A stretch of 64,000 bases of DNA from assembly GCF_014863545.1 (NCBI RefSeq), contig NZ_CP062260.1, positions 3,596,001-3,660,000 of the forward strand, read 5' to 3'. Each line of letters begins with the position of its first letter. The first letter of the stretch is position 1. This document shows positions 36,385 to 44,665 of this stretch, piece by piece. The notes under the pieces are model-generated. The model was not told the DNA's origin. It made no database searches and saw nothing but the letters and a program-made list of their open reading frames with translations. The position numbers were made by a program, and so were the translations under genes. This stretch comes from Paenibacillus sp. JNUCC32. GTDB lineage: Bacteria > Bacillota > Bacilli > Paenibacillales > Paenibacillaceae.

Positions 36385-37035
36385 CTATTCGATTCGTTCC
36401 AGATTACCGTTGGCATCCATTTTGAAGCGGGTCTTCAGTTCCTCGTCCTCTTCATTCAAAAAAGCCAGCCTCCGTGCCCGATCCATAATCTGAATCAGTG
36501 CCTTATAATCGTCATTGACCACATGGTAATCGGTTTTCACTTCGCTTACTTCCTTCAACAACCGTTGATTCTCGCTGCGGAGCCTTGCAAGCTCATCCTC
36601 TTTTTCACGCAAATTCTTCTCAAGCAGTTTGTACTGGCGTGAACTTTCCTGCAGCCCGCCCTTCCACTGACGAAGGAAACGGATCACCGCATCGATGGAC
36701 AGCGTCTCTTCGCTTGCGCCATCATTTTTATAAACATCGTGCTCCATTTCCGGAGCTGCCAATCCTGCAACTTGAGGTCCGCTGGCGGAAGGCTGTTTTT
36801 TATAATAACTTCTCTTTTGACGCTGAGATTTCGCCAAGCTGATAGCATCCTCATATTTCTTGCGAACACAGCTGTTCCAACGAAATCCGCAAGCCGCCGA
36901 TGTCCGGCCTATTCTTTCTCCGACTTCCTCAAAGGCAGCCAATTGGGTGCTGCCCTCACGAATATGACGCAGGGTTACCTCCGCCAGTATTAGGTCGTCC
37001 TCTGCGCTCCATGCATCCTGTCTCACTGCTGACAT
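36385..37035 (-). CDS. rsfA: RsfA family transcriptional regulator (prespore-specific)
   Basis: 216 residues. RsfA/YlbO proteins are SANT/Myb-like DNA-binding regulators; B. subtilis RsfA fine-tunes sigma-F-dependent genes in the forespore. The N-terminal Myb-like domain is visible: QDAWSAEDDLILAEVTLRHI, then EVGERIGRTSAACGFRWNSCVRKKYEDAI (split here across residues 1-75). A coiled coil follows (about 120-180, heptads with LLEKNLREKEDELARLRSEN). The start ATG is ten bases after AGGAGG. Neighbourhood with panE and bshC matches ylbO-ylbQ-yllA of B. subtilis. Confidence 0.9.
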   Translation of the reverse strand: MSAVRQDAWSAEDDLILAEVTLRHIREGSTQLAAFEEVGERIGRTSAACGFRWNSCVRKKYEDAISLAKSQRQKRSYYKKQPSASGPQVAGLAAPEMEHDVYKNDGASEETLSIDAVIRFLRQWKGGLQESSRQYKLLEKNLREKEDELARLRSENQRLLKEVSEVKTDYHVVNDDYKALIQIMDRARRLAFLNEEDEELKTRFKMDANGNLERIE

Positions 37036-37376
37036 ACCATAAAACCCTCCTAACGACATCCTAAAATAACCGTCTTCAATACCGTAAATCGGCTGCTGAA
37101 TAGGGTATAAAAACTGCTTAGTTCATTTCTATGCCTCTCATAGAGTTCATAGAATCTATTTGATACTAAAATGTATTTCCATTTTGATTACAGATCATAC
37201 TCTTACGGAGGGAAAAGGGGCGTTTCACCCAAATTGTTCCCGAATTCAATGTCCTGCTTCTGGTTAATAATAAAAAATAAAGGGTTTTCTTGAGTTAGGC
37301 GTTTACACGTTTTTCCCATAACGCTATAATGTTCATAGCAGCATTATGTGCGTACATACGAGAGGAGGATATAATC
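37036..37376. other. Intergenic region between rsfA and the DUF2626 gene
   Basis: 341 bases containing divergent 5-prime regions. The right part holds the plus-strand promoter at 37302-37330. The rest is AT-rich; I see no gene, RNA or repeat in it. Confidence 0.6.
37302..37330 (+). promoter_or_regulatory. Sigma-A promoter of the DUF2626 gene
   Basis: TTTACA (37302-37307), 17-base spacer, TATAAT (37325-37330), 47 bases before the GTG start. Near-consensus in both hexamers with ideal spacing. Confidence 0.8.
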
Positions 37377-37613
37377 GTGGCACGGATGTTTCGAGTCCTT
37401 GGCTTTTTCACCCTGACCATCGGGTTGATGGCCTTTGCCGGAGATCATATTGAAATGGCACTGCTTTTCTTCCTGCAGACCGCATTTTTCGTGATCCTGG
37501 GATATTTGAAATTCACGGAGAGAACCTATATTCTTCTCTTCTGGGCTTATATGATCGTGACCTTCACAGGCTTTAGCTACTGGACGGTCTTCATTATGGG
37601 CAAACCACTCTAA
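37377..37613 (+). CDS. DUF2626 family small membrane protein
   Basis: 78 residues, three predicted transmembrane helices with almost no loops. The sequence (V)ARMFRVLGFFTLTIGLMAF followed by ALLFFLQTAFFVILGYLKF-type helix and an FWAYMIVTFTGFSYWTVF helix matches DUF2626, exemplified by B. subtilis YqgY, of unknown function and largely confined to Bacillales. I chose GTG because AGGAGG lies eight bases upstream; an ATG 16 codons earlier is inside the promoter region and has no site. A strong promoter and a downstream terminator make it a monocistronic unit. Confidence 0.85.
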   Translation: MARMFRVLGFFTLTIGLMAFAGDHIEMALLFFLQTAFFVILGYLKFTERTYILLFWAYMIVTFTGFSYWTVFIMGKPL

Positions 37614-37713
37614 TATGTAAACCATGCAAGCGATAAACGAGATCCGCCGGCGGTCAACCTGGACAACCTGAGGCTGCGCTGGTGGATTTTCCTTGCGATT
37701 AGAGAACAAGTAC

Positions 37714-37757
37714 TTAAAAGAGCGATCAGGTGCTTTAGCTGCCGGATCGCTTTTTTA
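37714..37757 (+). terminator. Terminator after the DUF2626 gene
   Basis: AGCGATC at 37721-37727 pairs with GATCGCT at 37745-37751, with flanking A/T tracts (AAAAG before, TTTTTT after). It is about 100 bases after the stop. Confidence 0.75.
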
Positions 37758-37867
37758 GTGCCTAAAGGTTGATAATTGAGTCGTACGCGTCATATATTGG
37801 TAAAAATGAAGGGACAGACCATGGTTGGTATCCTTTCGACTAACAACCATGCAAGGAGGACTCCCGT

Positions 37868-38980
37868 TTGAAAGTACGAGTAAAATACCCACTCCTCCCG
37901 GTCTTGCTGTGTTTAACCCTGTTCTTCTGCTTCATCGGCGCTCCCGCTGCGGTTTATTCCCAGCAGGATGTCAGCCCCGTCATGCCTGACTCGGAAGAGG
38001 CGCGCAAGCTTCTGGAGGACAGCCTCTCCATCGTGGAAATCGATCATGAAATCGAACGGATAACCAAACGCATGGAGGAATTGCAGACTCTTCAGAATGA
38101 GCTGCAAACCCAAATCCAGGATATGGGCTTGCGCATTGAAGACCGGCGAGCTCGGGCGGCCGCCGTCCTTCGGTCATATTACATGGGTGAGCGGGATAAC
38201 TTATTTTTCATGCTGCTGTCTGCAAAAGACTTAGCCGGCTTTTTCCGCGTCATGGACTTTTACGATATTATTATTCAGAACGACCGGGATACGCTTACCG
38301 TGTATAACAATCAGTACCGCTCCCTTGCTTCCGCTCAGGCTGAAGCAGCACGGAATGCGTCCCAGCTCGCCGAAGTAAAGGACAGCCTGGTGAAGCAGCG
38401 CGAACGGGTGCTTGCGCTTGAGCAGCAGGTAGATGGAGCACTCACAGCCAGCGGCAATCCGGATGCCATGAAGAGGCTGATCGAGGAGTTTACCCTCTAT
38501 TGGGAGAATGTAGGGCTGTACGAGGTGAAGCGTCATTTCCAGGCCCTGGCTAGCGCCATGGAAAATCTGCCGTCGTTCGTCCAAGGCAGCAAGAACATAC
38601 TGAAGACCAACGGCAAGGTATACACCATCGACATCCATGAAGATGATCTCAACACGTTTTTAAGATCCGAAGACGAAATCTTTAATAGCTTTGCGTTTCA
38701 TTTTGACGATGGAAAAGTAATAGCTTCCGGCGAAAGCGGAAATTTGTCGCTGCTGATTGAAGGGAAATACACCGTCATTAACGAACCGGAGAATGCCATT
38801 ATGTTTGAAGTCGACAAACTTGTGTTCAACCGGCTGGAATTGCCCGACACAACGCGCAGAGCGCTGCAGGAAGAATTCGACATGAACTTTTATCCCAAGC
38901 AGCTGGTTTCTTTCTTGAAAGCGACGGAGGTCGCAAGCGACGATCAACGATTAGTGGTCAAAATGGAGCTGGATCTATAG
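37868..38980 (+). CDS. Secreted coiled-coil protein of unknown function
   Basis: 370 residues. A Sec-type signal peptide (about 1-32, cleavable near AAVYSQQ) is followed by a long coiled coil (about 50-200) of the kind seen at the N-terminus of CwlO/PcsB-like proteins, including RSYYMGERDNLFFMLLSAKD, which resembles that family. The C-terminal half (about 225-370) is a beta-rich domain with no recognised catalytic motif: YTIDIHEDDLNTFLRSEDEI, then GNLSLLIEGKYTV. No NlpC/P60 or amidase domain is present. TTG start with AAGGAGG eight bases upstream. I do not assign a function; a cell-wall regulatory or lipid-binding role is conceivable. Confidence 0.75.
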   Translation: MKVRVKYPLLPVLLCLTLFFCFIGAPAAVYSQQDVSPVMPDSEEARKLLEDSLSIVEIDHEIERITKRMEELQTLQNELQTQIQDMGLRIEDRRARAAAVLRSYYMGERDNLFFMLLSAKDLAGFFRVMDFYDIIIQNDRDTLTVYNNQYRSLASAQAEAARNASQLAEVKDSLVKQRERVLALEQQVDGALTASGNPDAMKRLIEEFTLYWENVGLYEVKRHFQALASAMENLPSFVQGSKNILKTNGKVYTIDIHEDDLNTFLRSEDEIFNSFAFHFDDGKVIASGESGNLSLLIEGKYTVINEPENAIMFEVDKLVFNRLELPDTTRRALQEEFDMNFYPKQLVSFLKATEVASDDQRLVVKMELDL

Positions 38981-39007
38981 AAAAAGCTGCCCTCGAGGGC
39001 AGCTTTT
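38981..39007. terminator. Bidirectional terminator
   Basis: Perfect hairpin AAAAAGCTGCCC-TCGA-GGGCAGCTTTTT immediately after the coiled-coil gene and just downstream of the convergent solute-binding-protein gene. A and T tracts on both sides allow use in both directions. Confidence 0.88.
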
Positions 39008-39013
39008 TTCTTG

Positions 39014-40264
39014 TTATGGTTGAGCAGGCGTGTACAATTTCATATATTCTTCAACCGTTATTTCGCCATGCAGCAATCGATATGCCGATTCGCTATAAGT
39101 CTGGAAACCTTCCGAATCGCCAAAATCCAAAGCGGCCGGCTCATTCCGAGAGAGCAGCACCTGGGCGGGAACCGCTGCTTTTTGCCAAATGCCCCGATCC
39201 CTCAGGTTCGTGCCCGTGACATACATTTCGGATACAACGGGGAGTGTTCCTGACGTTTTGCTCCATTCCTGCTGCATCTCTTTGCTTGTCATATACGTAA
39301 TCCATTTCATGGCAAGCGCAGACGACTCCGTCTGTGCGGCTACCGCAAAACTTCTCGCTCGCACAACCGGCGTATTCAAATGACTCTTTCCCATGGCCAA
39401 TGCGGAAGACAATCCGCTTACCTCTCGGTCCGCGAAGCTCGAATACGGCTCAATGGCCACGGAAGCCTCCTCTATGCCAGAGGAAGGTTCCTGCCCCGTT
39501 TCTATCGTAGCTGCTGCGCCGTGGGACGATTCCATCTTTCGAAGGTGATTGCGGATTAACATTTCAAGTACTTCTTGATCCGGCTTGGAAGGATCGCCTT
39601 CAAGCAAATGCACCGCCGCGCCGAATGCGTAAGGATCCTTCGGATCAAATGAGAGGACAGGGCTCGTCTTATGAAGCTCCATATATTCCTTCCAAGCCTG
39701 ACGGCTCTCCGGCATGTTAAATGAGGCGCCGTCCTTCCCTTCGGTCTGCCAGGTCACGATATAGGGATCTATATCAAAAGGCATTCCCCATTGATACCCG
39801 TTCCATTGCAGCTGCGGCAGAAGACCATTCAGGGTATCCTCGCCGGTCACCGTTGTCTGTGATGCATCGACGGGCAGAAGATATCCCGTCATTGCAAGCG
39901 CTTTAATGTAATGGGAATCCGTTAATATAATGTCCGGTCCTTCGCCAAGGGACATATGAAGCAAAAACGATTCTTTCTCCGTACTGGCTGTTTCCAGAGG
40001 CGTGATTTCGATCTCGGCTCCGGTCTCTTCCATAAAGCGTTCGTTGAGCGCTTTCAGGTGCCTCAGCTCGTCCGGATTCAATTGGACGCCGACCTTGATG
40101 GGGCCCAGGTCGCTCTCTGGTACCTCCGGCCTCTGCTGCGGAGGAATCGGTTCATCCCCGGGCGGTTCCCGTCTCGTATGATGAGTGAAGTCAAAGCTGG
40201 GAGATAAACTGGATAAGGATAATAATAAAATGGCGAATAAGAACCAATATTTCTTCCTCTTCAT
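39014..40264 (-). CDS. Orphan extracellular solute-binding protein (family 1, sugar-type)
   Basis: 416 residues. Type 1 solute-binding-protein features are visible: HLKALNERFMEETGAEIEI, SLGEGPDIILTDSHYIKALAMTGYLLPVD, GYQWGMPFDIDPYIVTWQTE, and a C-terminal ALAMKWITYMTSKEMQQEWSKTSGTLPV. It has an N-terminal signal sequence (about 1-22) but no lipobox cysteine, and a Pro-rich linker follows, so it is probably released or held by an uncleaved helix. No permease or ATPase gene is adjacent. Ligand unknown. GGAGGAG and GAGGGGAT precede the ATG. Confidence 0.78.
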   Translation of the reverse strand: MKRKKYWFLFAILLLSLSSLSPSFDFTHHTRREPPGDEPIPPQQRPEVPESDLGPIKVGVQLNPDELRHLKALNERFMEETGAEIEITPLETASTEKESFLLHMSLGEGPDIILTDSHYIKALAMTGYLLPVDASQTTVTGEDTLNGLLPQLQWNGYQWGMPFDIDPYIVTWQTEGKDGASFNMPESRQAWKEYMELHKTSPVLSFDPKDPYAFGAAVHLLEGDPSKPDQEVLEMLIRNHLRKMESSHGAAATIETGQEPSSGIEEASVAIEPYSSFADREVSGLSSALAMGKSHLNTPVVRARSFAVAAQTESSALAMKWITYMTSKEMQQEWSKTSGTLPVVSEMYVTGTNLRDRGIWQKAAVPAQVLLSRNEPAALDFGDSEGFQTYSESAYRLLHGEITVEEYMKLYTPAQP

Positions 40265-40382
40265 ATCCCCTCTTCACTCCTCCCATAGTCGCATGCCCTT
40301 ATTTTACCAAACTTATAGTGCTCTTGTCCTATCTTTTTTTATAATTTACCAGTCCATATTTTACTAATAGGACCCGATCGCT

Positions 40383-40418
40383 AAAAGGACTGTCCTATGA
40401 ATTCCGGACAGTCCTTCT
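40383..40418 (-). terminator. Terminator after ylaK
   Basis: Minus-strand hairpin with perfect 11-base arms (AAGGACTGTCC and GGACAGTCCTT, ten-base loop) followed by TTAG; 44 bases past the ylaK stop. Confidence 0.75.
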
Positions 40419-40461
40419 CGTACAAGTTACTTTGTGAGATCATTTCTCGGGAAATATCACG

Positions 40462-41793
40462 CTACAGCAAATCGGCCGCCAGCTGTGCCAGCTTGGAACG
40501 CTCCCCTTTAGTCAGCGTAATATGTCCGCTTAAACCTTCCTGCTTAAATCGTTCAACCACATAGGTCAACCCATTGCTAACGGCATCCAGGTAGGGATGG
40601 TCAATCTGTTCGGGGTCCCCCATCAGTATCACCTTGCTCCCTTCTCCCGCCCGGGAAACAATCGTCTTGACCTCATGGCGGGATAAGTTCTGAGCCTCAT
40701 CAACGATGATGAACTGACCTGGAATGGAGCGACCGCGGATGTAAGTCAGTGCTTCTACCTGGATGCTTCCCAGACCCATCAATATTTTATCGATATCGCC
40801 GGATTTCTTGGTGTCGAACAAATACTCCAGGTTGTCATAGATCGGCTGCATCCACGGTCTCAGCTTCTCTTCCTTTTCTCCCGGCAAATATCCGATATCT
40901 TTCCCCATCGGAACGACCGGACGCGCAATGAGCAGTTTTTTGTATTTGTGCTCATCCTCCACCTTGGATAGTCCTGCTGCCAATGCCAGCAAAGTTTTTC
41001 CCGTTCCGGCTTTTCCCGTAATGGTAACCAGCGGAATGTCGTCATTCAGGAGAAGCTCAATCGCCATGCGCTGTTGAGCATTCCGGGCACTGATGCCCCA
41101 TACGGGCTCGTTGCTTAGATGAAGCGGCTCTAGACGGGTTGCATCTTCATTCACATGAAGAAGGGCAGACTTGCCGGTTCCCATCTCGTCCTTCAGAATA
41201 ACGAATTCGTGCGGATAAAGCGGATAAGAGAGTTGAAGTGGTTTAATCGGCAAATAACGATAGCTGTAGAATTCATCGATCACAGAAGGATGCACCTTGA
41301 TCGTTGAGAATCCCGGATATAATTCGCTTGGATCCGCCGTGCGGTCAGATAGATAATCCTGTGTCGTTAGCCCAAGCACATCCGCTTTTATTCGAACGAG
41401 GACATCCTTGCTGACAAGAACAACGGGTCTTCCGTCCTCCTTCGGCTCCTCCTCCAATTTATAATTTAACGCGACAGCCAAAATACGATTGTCGTTCGAT
41501 GCTTCGCTAAATAACTCCTGTACCTTGACGAAGCTGCGATGATTTAGCTCAACCTTCAACGTCCCGCCGTTCTCCAGAAGAACTCCGTCGTGAAGATGCC
41601 CTTGTTCTCTAAGCCCATCAAGCAATCGGGAGACCATACGGGCATTGCGGCCGATTTCATCGGCATTTCGCTTTTTGGAATCAATCTCTTCAAGAACCAC
41701 CGCAGGAATGATGACTTCATGCTCCTCGAATGCATAAATCGATTGAGGATCATGCAGCAGTACGTTCGTATCCAGTACAAATATTTTTTTCAT
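40462..41793 (-). CDS. ylaK: PhoH family protein with N-terminal PIN domain (PhoH2/YlaK type)
   Basis: 443 residues. PhoH2 proteins join a PIN-type ribonuclease domain to a PhoH RNA-helicase-like ATPase and unwind and cut RNA. The PIN domain begins KKIFVLDTNVLLHDPQSIYAF and has the acidic set DTN, EEID and SNDNRI. The ATPase has Walker A GKAGTGKTLLALAAG, Walker B FIIVDEAQNLSRHEVK and the ILMGDPEQIDHPYLD sensor. The ATG at 41793 has GGAGG six bases upstream; 38 upstream in-frame codons have none. It is divergent from ylaJ, matching the yla cluster of B. subtilis. Confidence 0.94.
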   Translation of the reverse strand: MKKIFVLDTNVLLHDPQSIYAFEEHEVIIPAVVLEEIDSKKRNADEIGRNARMVSRLLDGLREQGHLHDGVLLENGGTLKVELNHRSFVKVQELFSEASNDNRILAVALNYKLEEEPKEDGRPVVLVSKDVLVRIKADVLGLTTQDYLSDRTADPSELYPGFSTIKVHPSVIDEFYSYRYLPIKPLQLSYPLYPHEFVILKDEMGTGKSALLHVNEDATRLEPLHLSNEPVWGISARNAQQRMAIELLLNDDIPLVTITGKAGTGKTLLALAAGLSKVEDEHKYKKLLIARPVVPMGKDIGYLPGEKEEKLRPWMQPIYDNLEYLFDTKKSGDIDKILMGLGSIQVEALTYIRGRSIPGQFIIVDEAQNLSRHEVKTIVSRAGEGSKVILMGDPEQIDHPYLDAVSNGLTYVVERFKQEGLSGHITLTKGERSKLAQLAADLL

Positions 41794-41910
41794 CTTATCC
41801 CTCCACTGCTTCTTCATCAGGTACACACATAAACCTTTCCGTCCCGGACATAATAAGCGTAGCGACTGGAGTAATTTAGCGAATTCTATTACGAAAGGAC
41901 AGATCAATCC

Positions 41911-42609
41911 ATGAGAGCTGCTCTATCCATCATGCTGGCGGTGTTGTTGCTCGCAGGCTGCGGGACCGCCAATAACAATGCATCACCCTCTCCTCGTAAT
42001 CAAACCGATGGAACCACTGCTAACAGTGTTCGCAACATGAACGGGAACAGAGGTTATACCACCAACAATGTAGACGGTTGGACACCGGATAACCCCAATA
42101 CGGGGCGTGTCGGTAACGTAAATGATAACAACGGACGAGTTGACGCTACAACCGCAAATCACCTGAAATCACTGGCTGAGAGCGTGCCTGGCGTTAAAAA
42201 CGCGAACTGTGTTGTCATGGGCAATACGGCTGTCGTCGGGCTGAATGTCGATGGAAATTTAGATCGTGCAGAAGTTGGAACCATTAAATACACGGTCGCG
42301 GAAGCCCTTCAAACCGATCCGGCAGGCGCCAATGCGCTGGTTACCGCCGATTTGGACGTAGCCAACCGCATTGCCGAGCTTGGTCGGCACATTCAGGAGG
42401 GACATCCTGTTTCCGGACTTGCCAGTGAACTTGCAGACATCGTTGGCCGTATCATCCCTCAATTGCCGAAAGACGTAACGCCGCGAGACGGGAATGCACA
42501 GCGAAACGGGAATGGGCAGCAAAACGGAAATATGCAGCAAAACGGTGCTAAAACGGTAAATCCAAATCATCGCGGTCATGCACCGGCCCATCCACAAAAC
42601 GGGAAATAA
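41911..42609 (+). CDS. ylaJ: YhcN/YlaJ family sporulation lipoprotein
   Basis: 232 residues. Signal peptide with lipobox LLLAGC (Cys17). An Asn-rich linker (about 20-75) precedes the YhcN/YlaJ domain (about 78-195), recognisable from ATTANHLKSLAESVPGVKNANCVVMGNTAVVGLNVDG. The C-terminus is another low-complexity Asn/Gln/Gly tail. Members are spore-membrane or cortex-associated lipoproteins, some affecting germination or outgrowth. An AAAGGA element lies 13 bases before the ATG, rather far. It is divergent from ylaK with 117 bases between. Confidence 0.88.
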   Translation: MRAALSIMLAVLLLAGCGTANNNASPSPRNQTDGTTANSVRNMNGNRGYTTNNVDGWTPDNPNTGRVGNVNDNNGRVDATTANHLKSLAESVPGVKNANCVVMGNTAVVGLNVDGNLDRAEVGTIKYTVAEALQTDPAGANALVTADLDVANRIAELGRHIQEGHPVSGLASELADIVGRIIPQLPKDVTPRDGNAQRNGNGQQNGNMQQNGAKTVNPNHRGHAPAHPQNGK

Positions 42610-42691
42610 GCTTGAGGATGAATTCGGTCTTACGCGCGGACATATCCCGTCATGACCCGAGTTTGTCCGTCACAAGTCTCCAAATTTCATA

Positions 42692-42727
42692 CAAAAAAAG
42701 CCCAGTGATGCTCACTGGGCTTTTTTT
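42692..42727. terminator. Bidirectional terminator between ylaJ and the 92-residue gene
   Basis: Perfect hairpin AGCCCAGTGA-TGC-TCACTGGGCT with seven A on the left and seven T on the right. On the minus strand the stop codon of the neighbouring small gene is inside the stem. Confidence 0.92.
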
Positions 42728-42990
42728 AAGGTCATAACAACGCCACTAGCAGGCATAACTGCTTCGCTAGGGACATGACCGTTAACATTTTTGGAGTATG
42801 ACTGCTTATTCGGTGCAACATGGACACCCATGTCGAAAGAACCCGTCATGAGCGACATGGAATCAGAAGGACGACATCCGAAGGATTCCCATTCCCTAAT
42901 GGAATCCGCCCGCACCAATGCAGGGGCAGGGCAACCCGTCTGCCGACTATGGATCAATGGGTGTGTCGTATGCATCATGAGGTAGGACAT
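42712..42990 (-). CDS. Hypothetical protein, 92 residues
   Basis: Not recognised. The best start is an ATG with AGGAGG eight bases upstream, giving MSYLMMHTTHPLIHSRQTG and a polar protein with two cysteines, no transmembrane helix and no signal peptide. The open frame extends 24 codons further upstream without a site. Its TGA stop lies inside the first arm of a strong terminator. Good initiation and termination signals support a real gene, but composition is unremarkable and I know no homologous family. It lies between ylaJ (convergent) and the LCP gene (same strand, upstream). Confidence 0.5.
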   Translation of the reverse strand: MSYLMMHTTHPLIHSRQTGCPAPALVRADSIREWESFGCRPSDSMSLMTGSFDMGVHVAPNKQSYSKNVNGHVPSEAVMPASGVVMTLKKAQ

Positions 42991-43065
42991 TCCTTCGGCC
43001 TCCTGTACAATGATCTCCATCTGATACATTGTATTATAACATACGATAAAACTTGCCTTCAATTG

Positions 43066-44169
43066 TCACGGAGCCGTTGCAGAATCCGCTTCTGTTCCCT
43101 GATCGCCGGCGTTGTGTTTCCCTGCTAGCTCATCTTGCAGCGCTTGTTTGGCTGCATTGAGTTCATTTGCATTAATGTAAACGTTAGGACTTCTCCACTC
43201 ACCGGTAATCGGCATGAATTTAACGTCTTCTTTTCCAATATCATAATAAGTCCCAAGCAAGTTCCGGATTTGCTCCTGCTCGAAATCGGTGGTCATGTTG
43301 TCGCTGACCGCATCCAGCGCATTGCCGACCTTCGTAACGCCGCCGAATGATTTCATCTTGTCGAGCAAGGAATGCAACACTTCGCTTTGGCGGGCATTGC
43401 GATCAAAGTCGTTGGACTCCTTGGTCTTAGGATTACAGTTCATTGATTTGCGGTAACGCACATAGTCTAGCGCCTTCTTGCCGTCCAGCTTTTGCGGACC
43501 CACCGTCAGGTTGATGTCGGTTCCATCCACGGAATCCCGGTGGCACATGTTGTATTGTACGTTAACATCCACCCCGCCGAAGGTATCCACGACGTCGCGG
43601 AAACCCTGAAAATCGATGACCGTTACATAATCGATATTAACGCCAAGATACTTGCTCATCATGACTTTCATTTCTTCTTCTGCCGGAATGCCGCTGCCCG
43701 GCTCCTTTTTCTCGGCTGCTTTATAAGCTGCTTTAAATCTTGGGTAGTAGGCGTTCAGCTTCGTCGCCTTGTATCCTTCAAGTTCAATCAGCGTATCCCG
43801 CGGCAGGGATACCAGCGTCGACGTATTGGTTTCCGGATGCATGGTGGCGACCATGACCACATCCGTCAAGTAAGTCCCCGTCTCCGGGCGATGATCCGTT
43901 CCCAAGAGAAGCACGGTGATCGGCTTTTCCTTTGCGGACTGGCCTGGAGCTACAGGTTTGTCGATCCCGCTTTTTTCAATGATCTCATTGCCCTTGAAGT
44001 ACAAGTATCCGGCATAACCTGCTGCAGCCAGAACTGCGATTAGCAGTACGATCAGAATAAATTTAAAAAATGATTTCCATGGGCTTTTTTTCTTTTTAGG
44101 AACTGGCTGTTTCTTGCCCTTCCCCCCACTTTTGGCTCTTGGAGGGAGACTGGTATGAGTAGGATTCAT
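43066..44169 (-). CDS. LytR-CpsA-Psr (LCP) family cell-wall glycopolymer transferase
   Basis: 367 residues. LCP enzymes attach teichoic acids or other glycopolymers to peptidoglycan outside the membrane. A basic cytoplasmic tail (PRAKSGGKGKKQPVPKKKK) precedes one transmembrane helix (about 33-55). The LCP domain holds TVLLLGTDHRPE, YLTDVVMVAT, VSLPRDTLI, the VDTFGGVDVNV block, KALDYVRYRK and FDRNARQSEVL, with the aspartate and arginine residues that bind metal and pyrophosphate. ATG at 44169 is seven bases after AGGTG. It sits inside the yla neighbourhood between ylaH and ylaJ. Confidence 0.92.
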   Translation of the reverse strand: MNPTHTSLPPRAKSGGKGKKQPVPKKKKSPWKSFFKFILIVLLIAVLAAAGYAGYLYFKGNEIIEKSGIDKPVAPGQSAKEKPITVLLLGTDHRPETGTYLTDVVMVATMHPETNTSTLVSLPRDTLIELEGYKATKLNAYYPRFKAAYKAAEKKEPGSGIPAEEEMKVMMSKYLGVNIDYVTVIDFQGFRDVVDTFGGVDVNVQYNMCHRDSVDGTDINLTVGPQKLDGKKALDYVRYRKSMNCNPKTKESNDFDRNARQSEVLHSLLDKMKSFGGVTKVGNALDAVSDNMTTDFEQEQIRNLLGTYYDIGKEDVKFMPITGEWRSPNVYINANELNAAKQALQDELAGKHNAGDQGTEADSATAP

Positions 44170-44332
44170 ATCATAACACCTGATTTCATTCAAATTAGAT
44201 GAATGTCCGATAAACGCTTCAAATTGCGAAGCATTTACCGGACCATGGTTGACTTCTCTCTCTTATAAACGATGGGGACTGACAAAAAGTTGCCGTATGG
44301 TTGTTGCCTGAAATGCTAAATTTCTACAAACC

Positions 44333-44626
44333 TTATGACTTCGGCTCGGCTTGAGCCTTCTTCTTCTGACGATCTTCAACAAAGTATCGAATACGCACCA
44401 TCAGCATCAACGCCACGGCGACCAACAAGCATTGGATAATCGGCAGCTTATCGATCTGAAACACAAGCAGTATCGCCGAACCCAGGGCCATCAAGATATA
44501 CAGGAGAATCTCCTTCAACAGAGGAAGCTTCTGCTTCACTCGGAATACCTTGTTGTAAACGTAGGTGATCAGCACAAATATGACGATATACGAAACGAGC
44601 GGGTGCGCGGCAAACCATTCCTGCAT
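44333..44626 (-). CDS. ylaH: YlaH-like membrane protein
   Basis: 97 residues. Two to three hydrophobic helices (about 10-27, 38-58, 62-80) and a charged C-terminal tail ending DRQKKKAQAEPKS. Length, topology and position immediately downstream of typA match YlaH of B. subtilis, whose function is unknown. ATG chosen with AAGGAG upstream; a TTG eight codons earlier is part of that site. It follows typA by 39 bases and is probably cotranscribed. Confidence 0.8.
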   Translation of the reverse strand: MQEWFAAHPLVSYIVIFVLITYVYNKVFRVKQKLPLLKEILLYILMALGSAILLVFQIDKLPIIQCLLVAVALMLMVRIRYFVEDRQKKKAQAEPKS

Positions 44627-44665
44627 GATAGGTTCACTCCTTTTGGGCAAGTAGATCTCTATCTA

